From assembly GCA_002479245.1 (NCBI GenBank), contig DLMG01000087.1, positions 1 to 17,102 of the forward strand: DNA of 17,102 bases, given 5' to 3'. Each line of letters starts with the position of its first letter. Position 1 is the stretch's first letter. The notes under the pieces were generated by a model. That model ran no database searches, had not been told where the DNA came from, and was given only the letters and a program-made list of their open reading frames with translations. The DNA comes from Verrucomicrobia subdivision 3 bacterium UBA7542 (GTDB lineage: Bacteria > Verrucomicrobiota > Verrucomicrobiia > Limisphaerales > UBA11358). The translations under genes were made by a program, and so were the position numbers. Below are positions 6,904 through 13,684 of the stretch, in pieces.

Positions 6904-7941
6904 TTACGGTGCTTGTGCGGGTGCAAAACCGCGATAAAAACGGCTTGGATAACTCGTCGCATCTGAGTCAACAAACGTGAAAAGCCCGTTTGAATCGGTC
7001 ATATTCGTGCTAATGGACGTCCAGTTATGCATGTCGGATGAAGCCTCGATCACGTAAGTCTGGTCGGGACTCCCGGACAGGGTAATGGCCGGACCATCCG
7101 GCGTGGCGGCAATTGAAATCGTGCTGGCGTCGGGAATGTTCACCGGAAGCGGGTTGGGGACATTGCCCGAGAAATTGAAGTTAATGGGGAAGTCGCCGCC
7201 GGCACCCACCATCGTAACCGAGATCTGATTAATGCTGCCGTCAGCGTTGGTTCCGCCATCAACAAAGCTGCTCAGGTCGAAGGAAACCAGCACCGGTTGT
7301 GAGTTGGCTCCGTTGATTGAGGGAATGCTCACCCCATACATGTACTGGCCTCCATTCTCAAGCACCAGGTCCGAGTAGCCGGCAACTTCTCCGACGAAGG
7401 TCGCGCTGCCGGTGCTGGTGTTGACCTGGTAAATGTCCGTGTTGTCTCCGGTATTGCTCAAATAGAGGTTGCCATCGGCGTCAAACCGGATGTTCTGCGC
7501 GAGATTGAGGTTGTAAGGGTCGCCAAAACTCCCAACAAAGGTTGACGCCCCGGTGGTGGGATCAATCGTGTAAAGGCCGTTCTGGGCCGCCCCGAACAAG
7601 GTCCCGTCCGGCGCGCAGGCGATGGATTCAAGGCCGGGCACGTCCAACGATGCCACTGTGGTGACCGCACCATTGGTTGAATCGAACGTCACCAAGGATG
7701 AACCATTATTGGCGATGCCGAACAAGGTCCCGTCCGGGGAATAGGCGATGTCGTTGTAGAGTGTTCCGCCCAGATCGGAAATTTCGGTGAAGGTGCCGTT
7801 CATCAGATTGAGGACGCCAAAACCGTTGTCGCCCGTGTTGAACTCAACGGCATAAACGTCGTTCTGCGCCCGCGCTGACATGGCCACGCTGCCGACCGCC
7901 AGCGGAATACCGACTAAAAACAACATCCATGATTTTTTCAT
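6904..7941 (-). CDS. Exported propeller-like protein with C-terminal module
   Basis: The 345-aa product has a clear signal peptide (MKKSWMLFLVGIPLAVGSVA, cleavage probably after ARA at about residue 25). Residues ~27-230 hold repeating units of the type YSPDGTLFGIANNGSSLVTF, CAPDGTLFGAAQNGLYTID and FDADGNLYLSNTGDNTDIY, typical of beta-propeller or SMP-30-like surface proteins. The last ~60 residues (ITLSGSPDQTYVIEASSDMH, NWTSISTN, RFYRG) form a module also present at the end of the 11078-13333 product. No PEP-CTERM motif. The start is supported by a good Shine-Dalgarno (GGAGA, about 4 nt before ATG). Substrate and role are unknown; probably extracellular or cell-surface. Confidence 0.85.
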   Translation of the reverse strand: MKKSWMLFLVGIPLAVGSVAMSARAQNDVYAVEFNTGDNGFGVLNLMNGTFTEISDLGGTLYNDIAYSPDGTLFGIANNGSSLVTFDSTNGAVTTVASLDVPGLESIACAPDGTLFGAAQNGLYTIDPTTGASTFVGSFGDPYNLNLAQNIRFDADGNLYLSNTGDNTDIYQVNTSTGSATFVGEVAGYSDLVLENGGQYMYGVSIPSINGANSQPVLVSFDLSSFVDGGTNADGSINQISVTMVGAGGDFPINFNFSGNVPNPLPVNIPDASTISIAATPDGPAITLSGSPDQTYVIEASSDMHNWTSISTNMTDSNGLFTFVDSDATSYPSRFYRGFAPAQAP

Positions 7942-8140
7942 AATTTCTCCTGTTTAGTTTTTAAATTTCGCACCCAATAACCGACCAACTAATTCGTCAG
8001 AGTGTTATTTAACAGAAACGGCCTAAAAAGTGATGAATAAGGGACACCTTGCGTGATTTGAGGGGTGGATTGCGCCCGGTGAGGGGCGGAATTCCAAAGG
8101 AAAATGCGGGCCGGACGGCCAACCCCGCCGGGCTGCCATT

Positions 8141-8263
8141 TTTATCGCGACGAAATTTGATGAAGGCGGATCGGCGGCGGCTCCAAATCCCAGATCCTCA
8201 ACACACAACTCCCCGACTCCAAGCCACAAACCGGGCAGGTGAGAAAAGTGTCAAAACCAGGGA
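8141..8263. repeat. Dispersed intergenic repeat family, copy 4
   Basis: Runs from a minus-strand copy of the CCGCCTTCATCAAATTTCG repeat (8141-8171), through GGCTCCAAATCCCAGATCC (from 8179), to the core CAAACCGGGCAGGTGAGAAA then AGTGTCAAAACCAGGGA. Same order of parts as copy 2. Confidence 0.65.
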
Positions 8264-8290
8264 CTGATCCATTTTCGTTTTTCGTTTTGG

Positions 8291-8308
8291 AAATCAAACT
8301 TTTAACAC
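8291..8308. repeat. 18-nt motif shared with 4467-4484
   Basis: Identical to 4467-4484 on the same strand. It marks the point next to which the methylase-like remnant loses its reading homology. Confidence 0.6.
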
Positions 8309-8330
8309 CAACGCCGGGGTTGGGAATCGA

Positions 8331-8456
8331 GGTGAGCATCGGCAGGCGATCAAGGTCGCCATTGATCCCCTTGTCCTTATGCTTGATGTCGCGCGCAGAT
8401 TTCTGGAGTGTACCGGGAAATTGGGCGGTGGTGGGTTGGGTGATGGGTTTTGGCAT
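8331..8456 (-). pseudogene. 5' stump of a type I restriction-modification methylase-like gene
   Basis: The minus strand from ATG 8456 reads MPKPITQPTTAQFPGTLQKS, then ARDIKHKDKGINGDLDRLPM and LT. The segment KDKGINGDLDRLPMLT strongly resembles the N-terminal region of a group of HsdM-type N-6 adenine methylases, which continue with a conserved WxMFLKFLDD stretch. Here that continuation is replaced by SIPNPGVGV and then the 18-nt repeat at 8291-8308. The frame stays open into repeat copy 4 but is no longer methylase-like. Only about 42 codons remain and the catalytic motifs are absent, so it cannot be active. Recognition is from memory of the family and needs a search. Confidence 0.5.
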
Positions 8457-8596
8457 CGGTCAGGAAAGCAACACAATTCTCGCAATTCCAGTTCTGGTTG
8501 AGTGGTTTAACAAGACAATCTGCGGCGCAATCGCTGAATGAATGTATATTGCCGCTGGCATGGACGGGGCAAATGTGCTAACGTGTCGCCGTTCCA

Positions 8597-8782
8597 ATGA
8601 AAAACAGAGTCCAATCACTCACGAAAAATGACCAAGCCAGCGGACTGGTTCCAATTTTCAAGGACTTGGTATGGGTTCAGTGCAAGGAATACAGGTGCCT
8701 GGCCTATTTGGACGCGACCGGCAAATGGATAAACTTCTATACCGGGAAGAAATTAACAGATTTCGTCAAAATAATCGGATGA
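8597..8782 (+). CDS. Small hypothetical protein, 61 aa
   Basis: Starts MKNRVQSLTKNDQASGLVPI, followed by FKDLVWVQCKEYRCLAYLDA and then TGKWINFYTGKKLTDFVKII. The compact pattern (VWVQC, RCLAY, GKW, G at the end) looks like a small folded beta-rich domain rather than random translation, and I believe similar short proteins occur in related genomes, but no named family is recognised. Two cysteines (in VQCKEYRC) could bind metal. There is no signal peptide and no clear Shine-Dalgarno. It is followed at once by a dispersed repeat (8824-8854). It could be a stand-alone small protein or part of a larger lost gene. Confidence 0.5.
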   Translation: MKNRVQSLTKNDQASGLVPIFKDLVWVQCKEYRCLAYLDATGKWINFYTGKKLTDFVKIIG

Positions 8783-8823
8783 TAGTCAGTTGAGGGCTGA
8801 TGGTTGATCCGTCTTCGTTTCGC

Positions 8824-8854
8824 TTCCGCCTGCATCAAATTTCGGCGAGACAAG
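8824..8854 (+). repeat. CCGCCTTCATC-type dispersed repeat (plus copy)
   Basis: TTCCGCCTGCATCAAATTTC followed by GGCGAGACAAG. It matches 15182-15212 at nearly every base, with minus-strand relatives at 5801-5830 and 8141-8171. It lies in the leader region ahead of the amidase gene. Confidence 0.7.
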
Positions 8855-8973
8855 TCGCCGCGACATGGAGGCGAGGGCAAGATAAAAGCAGTCGCGGCCT
8901 CGTTACCTCGTCTCCTACAAACGGCAACCATTTCCCTTGAATCACCGGCGGGGCGCGGGCAAGTTGGCCGGGC

Positions 8974-10053
8974 ATGAACAAACCGTTCGCTCGGCTGAAA
9001 AAATTTGCGCTATTGCTGGCGTTGTGTCTGGCGTCCTGCCTGTCGCCGGTGCATGCCGCCGCCATCAACGGCCAAAGCTACGTGCCGCTTGCCGATTGGG
9101 CGCGCGCGAACGGCTTGAAATGTTACTGGCTCAAGCGCGGCGACGAAATCGTGGCCACCAACCGCACGACCCGGCTGGTTTTTGACAAGGATTCACGCAT
9201 GGCGGAGGTCAACGGGATCAATGTGGCGCTGTCCTTCCCGGTGGCGTCGGACCACGGCACGCTGCTCATCGTCCAAATGGATCTCAACACGGCCATCCGC
9301 CCGCTGTTATTCCCGCTCCGGTTCGCCGACGCCAAACGCATCACGACCATCTGCCTCGACCCGGGGCACGGCGGCAAGGACACGGGCAACCATACGTTCT
9401 GGCACAGTGAGAAGACCTACACACTGGCGCTGGCGCTGGAATTGCGCGACCAGCTCAAAAAAGCCGGGTTCAATGTCATCCTGACGCGCAGCAAGGATAC
9501 CTATGTTGATTTGCCCGACCGTCCGGCGCTGGCCAACCGGCGCGGCGCGGATTTGTTCGTGAGCCTGCATTTCAACGCGACGCCAACCGGGAAAGACGAG
9601 GTCGAAGGGCCGCAGACGTATTGCATCACGCCCGTCGGCGCCAGTTCGACCGACGCGCAGGGCGAGGGCGCCAATTACGGCCCGACCACGGCAAATCGCG
9701 TCGAGCCAAGGAGTTTGCTGCTGGCGTATCAAATGCAGAAGTCGCTGGTGCAAAACTTGCGCGTGCCGGACCGGGGCGTGCGCCGGGCGCGTTACGCGGT
9801 TTTGCGCGATGCCACGATGCCGGCCATCCTGATTGAAGGCGGTTACATGACGCATCCGGTTGAACGCAAAAAGATTTACGATGCCGCGTATCGCCGCCAG
9901 ATGGCACAGGCGATGGTGAAGGGCATTCTGGCTTATCAAAGATTGGTTTCACCGCCGCCGCCACCCATGGTGCCGTCAACCAACCGGCCGGCGGGCACGA
10001 ACAAAATTTCGATTCCAAAACGCGCGCCGTGGAAAGGAATCACTAATGACTAA
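8974..10053 (+). CDS. N-acetylmuramoyl-L-alanine amidase (Amidase_3 family)
   Basis: Zinc amidase that cleaves the bond between N-acetylmuramic acid and L-alanine in peptidoglycan. The N-terminus (MNKPFARLKKFALLLALCLA) is a signal peptide; cleavage could be type I after VHA (residue 28) or lipoprotein type at Cys22, because LASC fits a lipobox. Residues ~31-115 resemble the small N-terminal domain often preceding this catalytic domain. The Amidase_3 domain (~125-310) has all four key residues: His132 (LDPGHGGKD), Glu146 (HSEKTYTLALAL), His199 (SLHFNA) and Glu288 (LIEGGYMTHP). A Pro-rich tail follows. The last residues (TND) are encoded by a repeat array that also supplies the stop. It probably acts in the periplasm on cell-wall remodelling or daughter-cell separation. 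Confidence 0.94.
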   Translation: MNKPFARLKKFALLLALCLASCLSPVHAAAINGQSYVPLADWARANGLKCYWLKRGDEIVATNRTTRLVFDKDSRMAEVNGINVALSFPVASDHGTLLIVQMDLNTAIRPLLFPLRFADAKRITTICLDPGHGGKDTGNHTFWHSEKTYTLALALELRDQLKKAGFNVILTRSKDTYVDLPDRPALANRRGADLFVSLHFNATPTGKDEVEGPQTYCITPVGASSTDAQGEGANYGPTTANRVEPRSLLLAYQMQKSLVQNLRVPDRGVRRARYAVLRDATMPAILIEGGYMTHPVERKKIYDAAYRRQMAQAMVKGILAYQRLVSPPPPPMVPSTNRPAGTNKISIPKRAPWKGITND

Positions 10054-10361
10054 ACCCTAATGACTAAATAATTCCCAATGACGAAAGTTCAAAAATCAAT
10101 GCGGCGCTTAACAAGCGCAACTTTAGGATGAGTTGCCCAAATCATTTTGGAGACGGCGGAGCGCGGCTGTCTCAGCCGCAGCACGTTCGACAACCCCAAA
10201 ACCCGTGGAATTTCGTGCGCCATTTGGCAATCCTGGCGGCTGCGGGTGGGACACCCGCGCTCCGTTCCATTTGGGCAACATGTCCTCAAATTGCGCCCAC
10301 GCGCCCACGCATTGAACATTTGGGCTTCGACATTCCTTCGTCATTAGGGTTTAGTCATTAG
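10043..10361. repeat. Long imperfect inverted repeat filling the amidase-pduO gap
   Basis: A perfect 22-nt inverted repeat (10043-10064 and 10340-10361, core ACTAAACCCTAATGAC) brackets ~320 nt. Inside, further arm segments match in inverted orientation, for example a 28-nt block ending GTTGCCCAAAT (23 of 28), and the REP pair at 10158-10263 occupies the centre. The whole gap is thus palindromic, like a MITE. The ends are also heptamer-like (AATGACT units). The left end supplies the last codons and stop of the amidase gene. No gene is seen inside. Confidence 0.7.
10158..10263. repeat. Inverted pair of REP-like hairpins (pair 2)
   Basis: Arms 10158-10181 and 10240-10263 are reverse complements at 21 of 24 positions. 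Each is itself a hairpin: GCGGCTG-TCT-CAGCCGC on the left and GCGGGTG-GGA-CACCCGC on the right. The base differences between the two hairpins are compensatory, so each stem stays paired. Each unit is headed by GGAG on its own strand, as in pair 1. Confidence 0.8.
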
Positions 10362-10372
10362 TCATTGTTCAA

Positions 10373-10915
10373 ATGAGCATAGCGACCAAAAACGGGGATG
10401 ACGGCACGACGGCATTGATGTATGACCGGCGGGTGCCAAAAACCCATCCGCGTGTCGAGGCGTGTGGCGCGGTGGACGAGTTGAACGCCGCGCTGGGGTT
10501 GGCCCACGCGGCGGCGAAACATGGTTTCGTGCGCAACAACCTGCTGGTGATTCAGAAGGACCTGATTGTGTTGATGGGCGAACTGTGCGTCCAGCCGGAG
10601 GATTTGTCCCGTTACGTCAAGGATGGCTATTTGCTGGTCACGCCAGCGATGACGGCAACGCTCGATGCCTTGGTGGGCGAAATCGAGGAGCAGAACATTA
10701 GTTCCAAGGGTTGGGCGACGCCGGGAGCGACCCCGCCCGGTGCGGTATTGGATCTGGCGCGGACGATTTGCCGTCGCGCAGAACGGCGGGTGTGCGGCTT
10801 GAAGGAAACCGGCGAATTAAAAAACGCGGAAATTGTGATTTATCTCAATCGGCTGAGCGATTTGCTATGGCTGTTCGCGCGTTGGGTGGAGGCGCAGTCA
10901 GGTTCCGGCAAATGA
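10373..10915 (+). CDS. pduO: Cob(I)alamin adenosyltransferase, PduO type
   Basis: Transfers the 5'-deoxyadenosyl group of ATP to cob(I)alamin, giving adenosylcobalamin for B12-dependent mutases. The 180-aa product has the family's N-terminal ATP loop (TKNGDDGTTAL, residues 5-15), the PRVEACGAVDELNAALGLA helix, CRRAERR (133-139) and YLNRLSDLLWLFARW (157-171). Normal length for a single-domain PduO enzyme. No other cobalamin gene is in the window. Its last ~48 codons (from R134) recur twice downstream as diverged remnants, at 13495-13641 and 15027-15170, so the locus has been a site of repeated insertion or duplication. The ATG at 10373 follows the palindromic gap directly, and no strong Shine-Dalgarno is seen. 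Confidence 0.94.
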   Translation: MSIATKNGDDGTTALMYDRRVPKTHPRVEACGAVDELNAALGLAHAAAKHGFVRNNLLVIQKDLIVLMGELCVQPEDLSRYVKDGYLLVTPAMTATLDALVGEIEEQNISSKGWATPGATPPGAVLDLARTICRRAERRVCGLKETGELKNAEIVIYLNRLSDLLWLFARWVEAQSGSGK

Positions 10916-10959
10916 AAATGCGCTCCGGAATGTTTGGACCGGCAAGCTTCGCATTTTTT

Positions 10960-11018
10960 GTAGCGGCACTCTGTGAGCGCCGGTGGAATCATTGGCGCTG
11001 GTCATAGACCGCCGCTAC
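10960..11018. repeat. Inverted pair of REP-like hairpins (pair 3)
   Basis: The left unit is GTAG followed by the hairpin CGGCACTC-TGT-GAGCGCCG (10960-10982). The right unit on the complementary strand (10994-11018) is GTAG followed by CGGCGGTC-TAT-GACC and an imperfect return arm. The outer 9 bp (TGTAGCGGC / GCCGCTACA) pair perfectly. It lies between the convergent 3' ends of pduO and the beta-strand repeat protein gene, a typical REP position. Confidence 0.75.
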
Positions 11019-11077
11019 AGGTGCAAAACCCTGACCGAGCGTAACATCCCGCCACACTTGGGTTGTTCCCCAGCCGC

Positions 11078-13333
11078 TTATTGGGAGAGGATGTAGAACT
11101 GTTGCGGCGCGTCGGGATTGATTCCGTTGGTGAGATTAAACTGGCCGTTGTTGTCAAAGGTATTCGTCGCAATGGCCGTCCAGTTCGTCAGCGCCAATGT
11201 CAGATTCGTGCTCGTCAACAGTGTGTAAGTTCCATCGGCCAGACCGTTCGTCCCAGTGAGTATTAAATTGGTTCCCGACAGGCTGAAGCTGGTGATGTAC
11301 GGCGCCGGTTTGATGACTGACACCACATTCAATATCCCGTTTGTCAGCGCGCTTGTATCCCACGCCAAACCATCGCCCAACACCGGCAAATTGGTCGTGC
11401 TGAATGATTCCGCGTAGGCCGAAGCGTTGAACAGTTTGAAGCTGTCGCCCGCCGCCAGCGTGCCGGAGAGGCTTGTCACATTGAGCATCCCGCCATAGGT
11501 CAAGGTGCCACCCACGGACAACACGTCGTTGGTTCCGTTGATTTTGTCGAGTTTCATCACGGTTGTGCCACCCAGCGTTGTATTCGATGTCACGGTCAGC
11601 AACCCCACACCCGCCGCCGAACCGGGGGCAACCGTTGAACTGCCGGTCACGGTCAGCATTCCCGTCACCGTTCCAAACCCGTTTAACGTCTGTCCGCCGG
11701 ACAGCGTCAGGGTGCCATCGGTGCGACCAGAGGCATCCAAGGTTGCGCCAGCCGCCACAGTGATCACCGGAGTTTGATTAATCGAACCTGTGCCGCTCAA
11801 TGCGAGCGTGCCTGCATTGACCGTGGTATTGCCGGTGTAGGTGTTCGAGTCGCCCAAGGTTTGGGTGCCGGAACCGGTTATCATGAGGCTGATGGGACCG
11901 GTGATGATGCCTGAGTTGTTGGTGGAGCCATCGCCGTAAGCATAAGTGCCACTGCCCGATAGTGTGAGTGTGGCAGCAGTGGCGGAGTTGGTGACGGCAT
12001 TTTTCAAGGTGGCGCTGGTATTGATCCCCCCGACTGAATTAAGTCCCGCGATTTCCTGGTTGCGACCGTCAAGATCGAATGCGCCGAGATTGGCGCTGGC
12101 GGACTGGCCTATGTTGACCGTAGTGCCAGTGGGCAGGCGGTTGTCGCCGGTGGTCAATTGCACCGTGCCATTGTTCATGAACGTGTTGCCGGAGTAAGTG
12201 CTCACGCCGCCGAGAGAAAGTGTGCCCGCCCCTTGTTTGACGAGAATGCCCGTCGAACCTGGCTTGTCGGCAATAATGCCATTGTAGGTGAGGGATCCGG
12301 TGGCTGATTTCACGCTGATCGAAGTGCCCGTTGTCGAGCCGACCTGGATGCCGCGGTTGGAATTCAACGCATAGGCGACCGCGTTTCCGTTTGTGTCGGC
12401 GGAAGTCATCCGACCGCCATCAATGACAATCGCGCCAGCCGTGGGCGACCCCGGAACGGGGCCGAAACTTCCGTCGTATTGAAATAGAACTTCCGCGCCG
12501 TTGATGTTGATCGGTCCGGTGAAGGTGTTTCCCGCGTTGCCGATGTTGATCGTGCCAGCACCGCTGCCCCCAAAATTAAGCCCCGCTCCGGCGCTGCCGG
12601 AAATCACTCCGATTAGCATGCGGCTGCCGCTCGTGGTGTTATTCGTGATGTTGGGTGTCGCGGCACCAAGGCTGGTTGCCATTGCCCAGGTGTCATTGCC
12701 TGTGCCAGCGAAGGTGAAGTTGCCGCCGATGTTGAGCAAGGTTGGCGCGAAAGCACTGCTGCCTGAAGATTGAATGGTGCCGCCGTTGATGTTGAGGGTT
12801 CCCGCCCCGAAACTATTTTTCTTCGAAACAATCATTGTTCCGGCGTTCAGCGTGAACGCGCCGGGGTAAGCGCCACCTTCCGAAGACATATCCCAGGTGC
12901 CGTTCCCGGCTTTGATGAAGCCTGTCCCGGCGGTTGTCGAGAAAGTTTGATTTGTCCAGGTCAAGGTCACACCGTCGGCAATCGTGAAGGTGCTGACAGT
13001 TCCACCGTTGGTAAATGTGCCGGCTGCGGTCACGGTGGTGTTCGCATTGACTGTGACGTTCCCAATCAAAGTGGCGGTCACGTAGAGGTTGGTGGACGGG
13101 GCATTGAAAATGGCATTGTCGCCCGCCGTCCATCCCACATTGAAAGGTCCGCCGGATGATGTCCCCCAGGTCGAATCGGTCCACTTGCCAGTGGTAACAC
13201 CGTCTATTCGCCAATATTTGTCAGCCGCTTTTACCTGGCCGGCCATTACCAGAGCGGTGACGGCCAACATGACCAGGGTGACTTTCGCCATGCGGGCGAA
13301 ACCGGTTTGCATCCAAGAGCGATTATTTTTCAT
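11078..13333 (-). CDS. Exported autotransporter-associated beta-strand repeat protein
   Basis: A 751-aa secreted protein rich in Gly, Thr, Asn and Ser. The signal peptide runs through MAKVTLVMLAVTALVMAG with likely cleavage after VKA (about residue 37). Repeats of the PATR type follow: GNAGNTFTGPININGAEVLF, KQGAGTLSLGGVSTYSGNT and GTQTLGDSNTYTGNTTVNAG, each ending in a GTLxL-like strand; such repeats build a beta-helix. The last ~65 residues (LILTGTNGLADGTYTLL, LTNWTAIATNTF, QQFYILSQ) resemble the C-terminal module of the 6904-7941 protein. No autotransporter barrel and no PEP-CTERM motif is present, so the export and anchoring route is unclear. The start MKNNRSWMQTG is chosen because the upstream in-frame extension overlaps the conserved leader block. 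Probable cell-surface or extracellular-matrix protein. Confidence 0.88.
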   Translation of the reverse strand: MKNNRSWMQTGFARMAKVTLVMLAVTALVMAGQVKAADKYWRIDGVTTGKWTDSTWGTSSGGPFNVGWTAGDNAIFNAPSTNLYVTATLIGNVTVNANTTVTAAGTFTNGGTVSTFTIADGVTLTWTNQTFSTTAGTGFIKAGNGTWDMSSEGGAYPGAFTLNAGTMIVSKKNSFGAGTLNINGGTIQSSGSSAFAPTLLNIGGNFTFAGTGNDTWAMATSLGAATPNITNNTTSGSRMLIGVISGSAGAGLNFGGSGAGTINIGNAGNTFTGPININGAEVLFQYDGSFGPVPGSPTAGAIVIDGGRMTSADTNGNAVAYALNSNRGIQVGSTTGTSISVKSATGSLTYNGIIADKPGSTGILVKQGAGTLSLGGVSTYSGNTFMNNGTVQLTTGDNRLPTGTTVNIGQSASANLGAFDLDGRNQEIAGLNSVGGINTSATLKNAVTNSATAATLTLSGSGTYAYGDGSTNNSGIITGPISLMITGSGTQTLGDSNTYTGNTTVNAGTLALSGTGSINQTPVITVAAGATLDASGRTDGTLTLSGGQTLNGFGTVTGMLTVTGSSTVAPGSAAGVGLLTVTSNTTLGGTTVMKLDKINGTNDVLSVGGTLTYGGMLNVTSLSGTLAAGDSFKLFNASAYAESFSTTNLPVLGDGLAWDTSALTNGILNVVSVIKPAPYITSFSLSGTNLILTGTNGLADGTYTLLTSTNLTLALTNWTAIATNTFDNNGQFNLTNGINPDAPQQFYILSQ

Positions 13334-13386
13334 AAATACTAGAATTTCGGGTTTGGGGCTGGCGTTGAAACGGGCAAGCGTTTTGC

Positions 13387-13480
13387 TGAGGCCTGGCACG
13401 CGGTTCGGCCGCCATCGCGGCTAATTTCATGGAAGCAACTTCAAGGGTGATGTTGCGACTGTCAAGTAATGTCTGAGGGC
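13387..13480 (-). promoter_or_regulatory. Conserved leader block, copy A
   Basis: Similar to 14919-15010. On the minus strand it contains TTGACA (13460-13465), a CTTGAAG element, a GCCGC-GATG-GCGGC hairpin (13408-13421) and CGCGTGCCAGGCCTCA, in that order, ahead of the beta-strand repeat gene. TTGACA is a plausible -35 box, but no good -10 box at normal spacing is visible. It could be a promoter plus 5' leader RNA shared by both surface-protein genes. Confidence 0.55.
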
Positions 13481-13494
13481 AGTGATGGAAAAAA

Positions 13495-13641
13495 CGTCGC
13501 GCGGAACGGCGCGTGTGCGCGTTGAAGAAATCAGGCGAACTGCGAAACGCGGAGATTATTATTTATCTCAATCGCCTGGGCGATTTGCTATGGCTGTTCG
13601 CGCGTTGGGTGGAAACGAAATCAAGTTCGACGACAAAATAA
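13495..13641 (+). pseudogene. pduO 3'-end remnant 1
   Basis: In the pduO phase this reads RRAERRVCALKKSGELRNAE, then IIIYLNRLGDLLWLFARWVE, and TKSSSTTK with its own TAA. That is the last 48 codons of an adenosyltransferase gene, matching 10772-10894 with about 18 differences in 123 bases. The frame is intact but has no start or N-terminal two-thirds. Its left junction (AAAAAACGTCGCGCGGAACGG in part) is the same as that of remnant 2. It lies between the two surface-protein genes. Confidence 0.9.
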
Positions 13642-13669
13642 AACACGCGCAGGGTTCGCCTGCGCGTGT
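13636..13669 (-). terminator. Rho-independent terminator of the PEP-CTERM gene
   Basis: An 11-bp perfect stem (ACACGCGCAGG / CCTGCGCGTGT, 13643-13653 and 13659-13669) with a 5-nt loop is followed on the minus strand by TTTATTTT. It lies 15 nt after the stop of the PEP-CTERM gene and overlaps the end of pduO remnant 1. Confidence 0.85.
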
Positions 13670-13684
13670 GGTGATAAAGAGGGT

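Larger units (their letters stand above)
7942..8596. other. Gene-poor stretch with repeat copy and gene remnant
   Basis: About 650 nt between divergent genes without an intact gene. It holds copy 4 of the dispersed repeat, the 18-nt motif at 8291-8308, and a stump resembling the N-terminus of a type I DNA methylase (8331-8456). The promoter of the exported protein should lie in the AT-rich part near 7942-8040. Confidence 0.55.

Noticed and set aside
8142..8456. Complete 104-aa protein on the minus strand
   Set aside because: Only the first ~42 residues look like a protein family; the rest is translation of intergenic repeat blocks, so it is treated as a gene stump.
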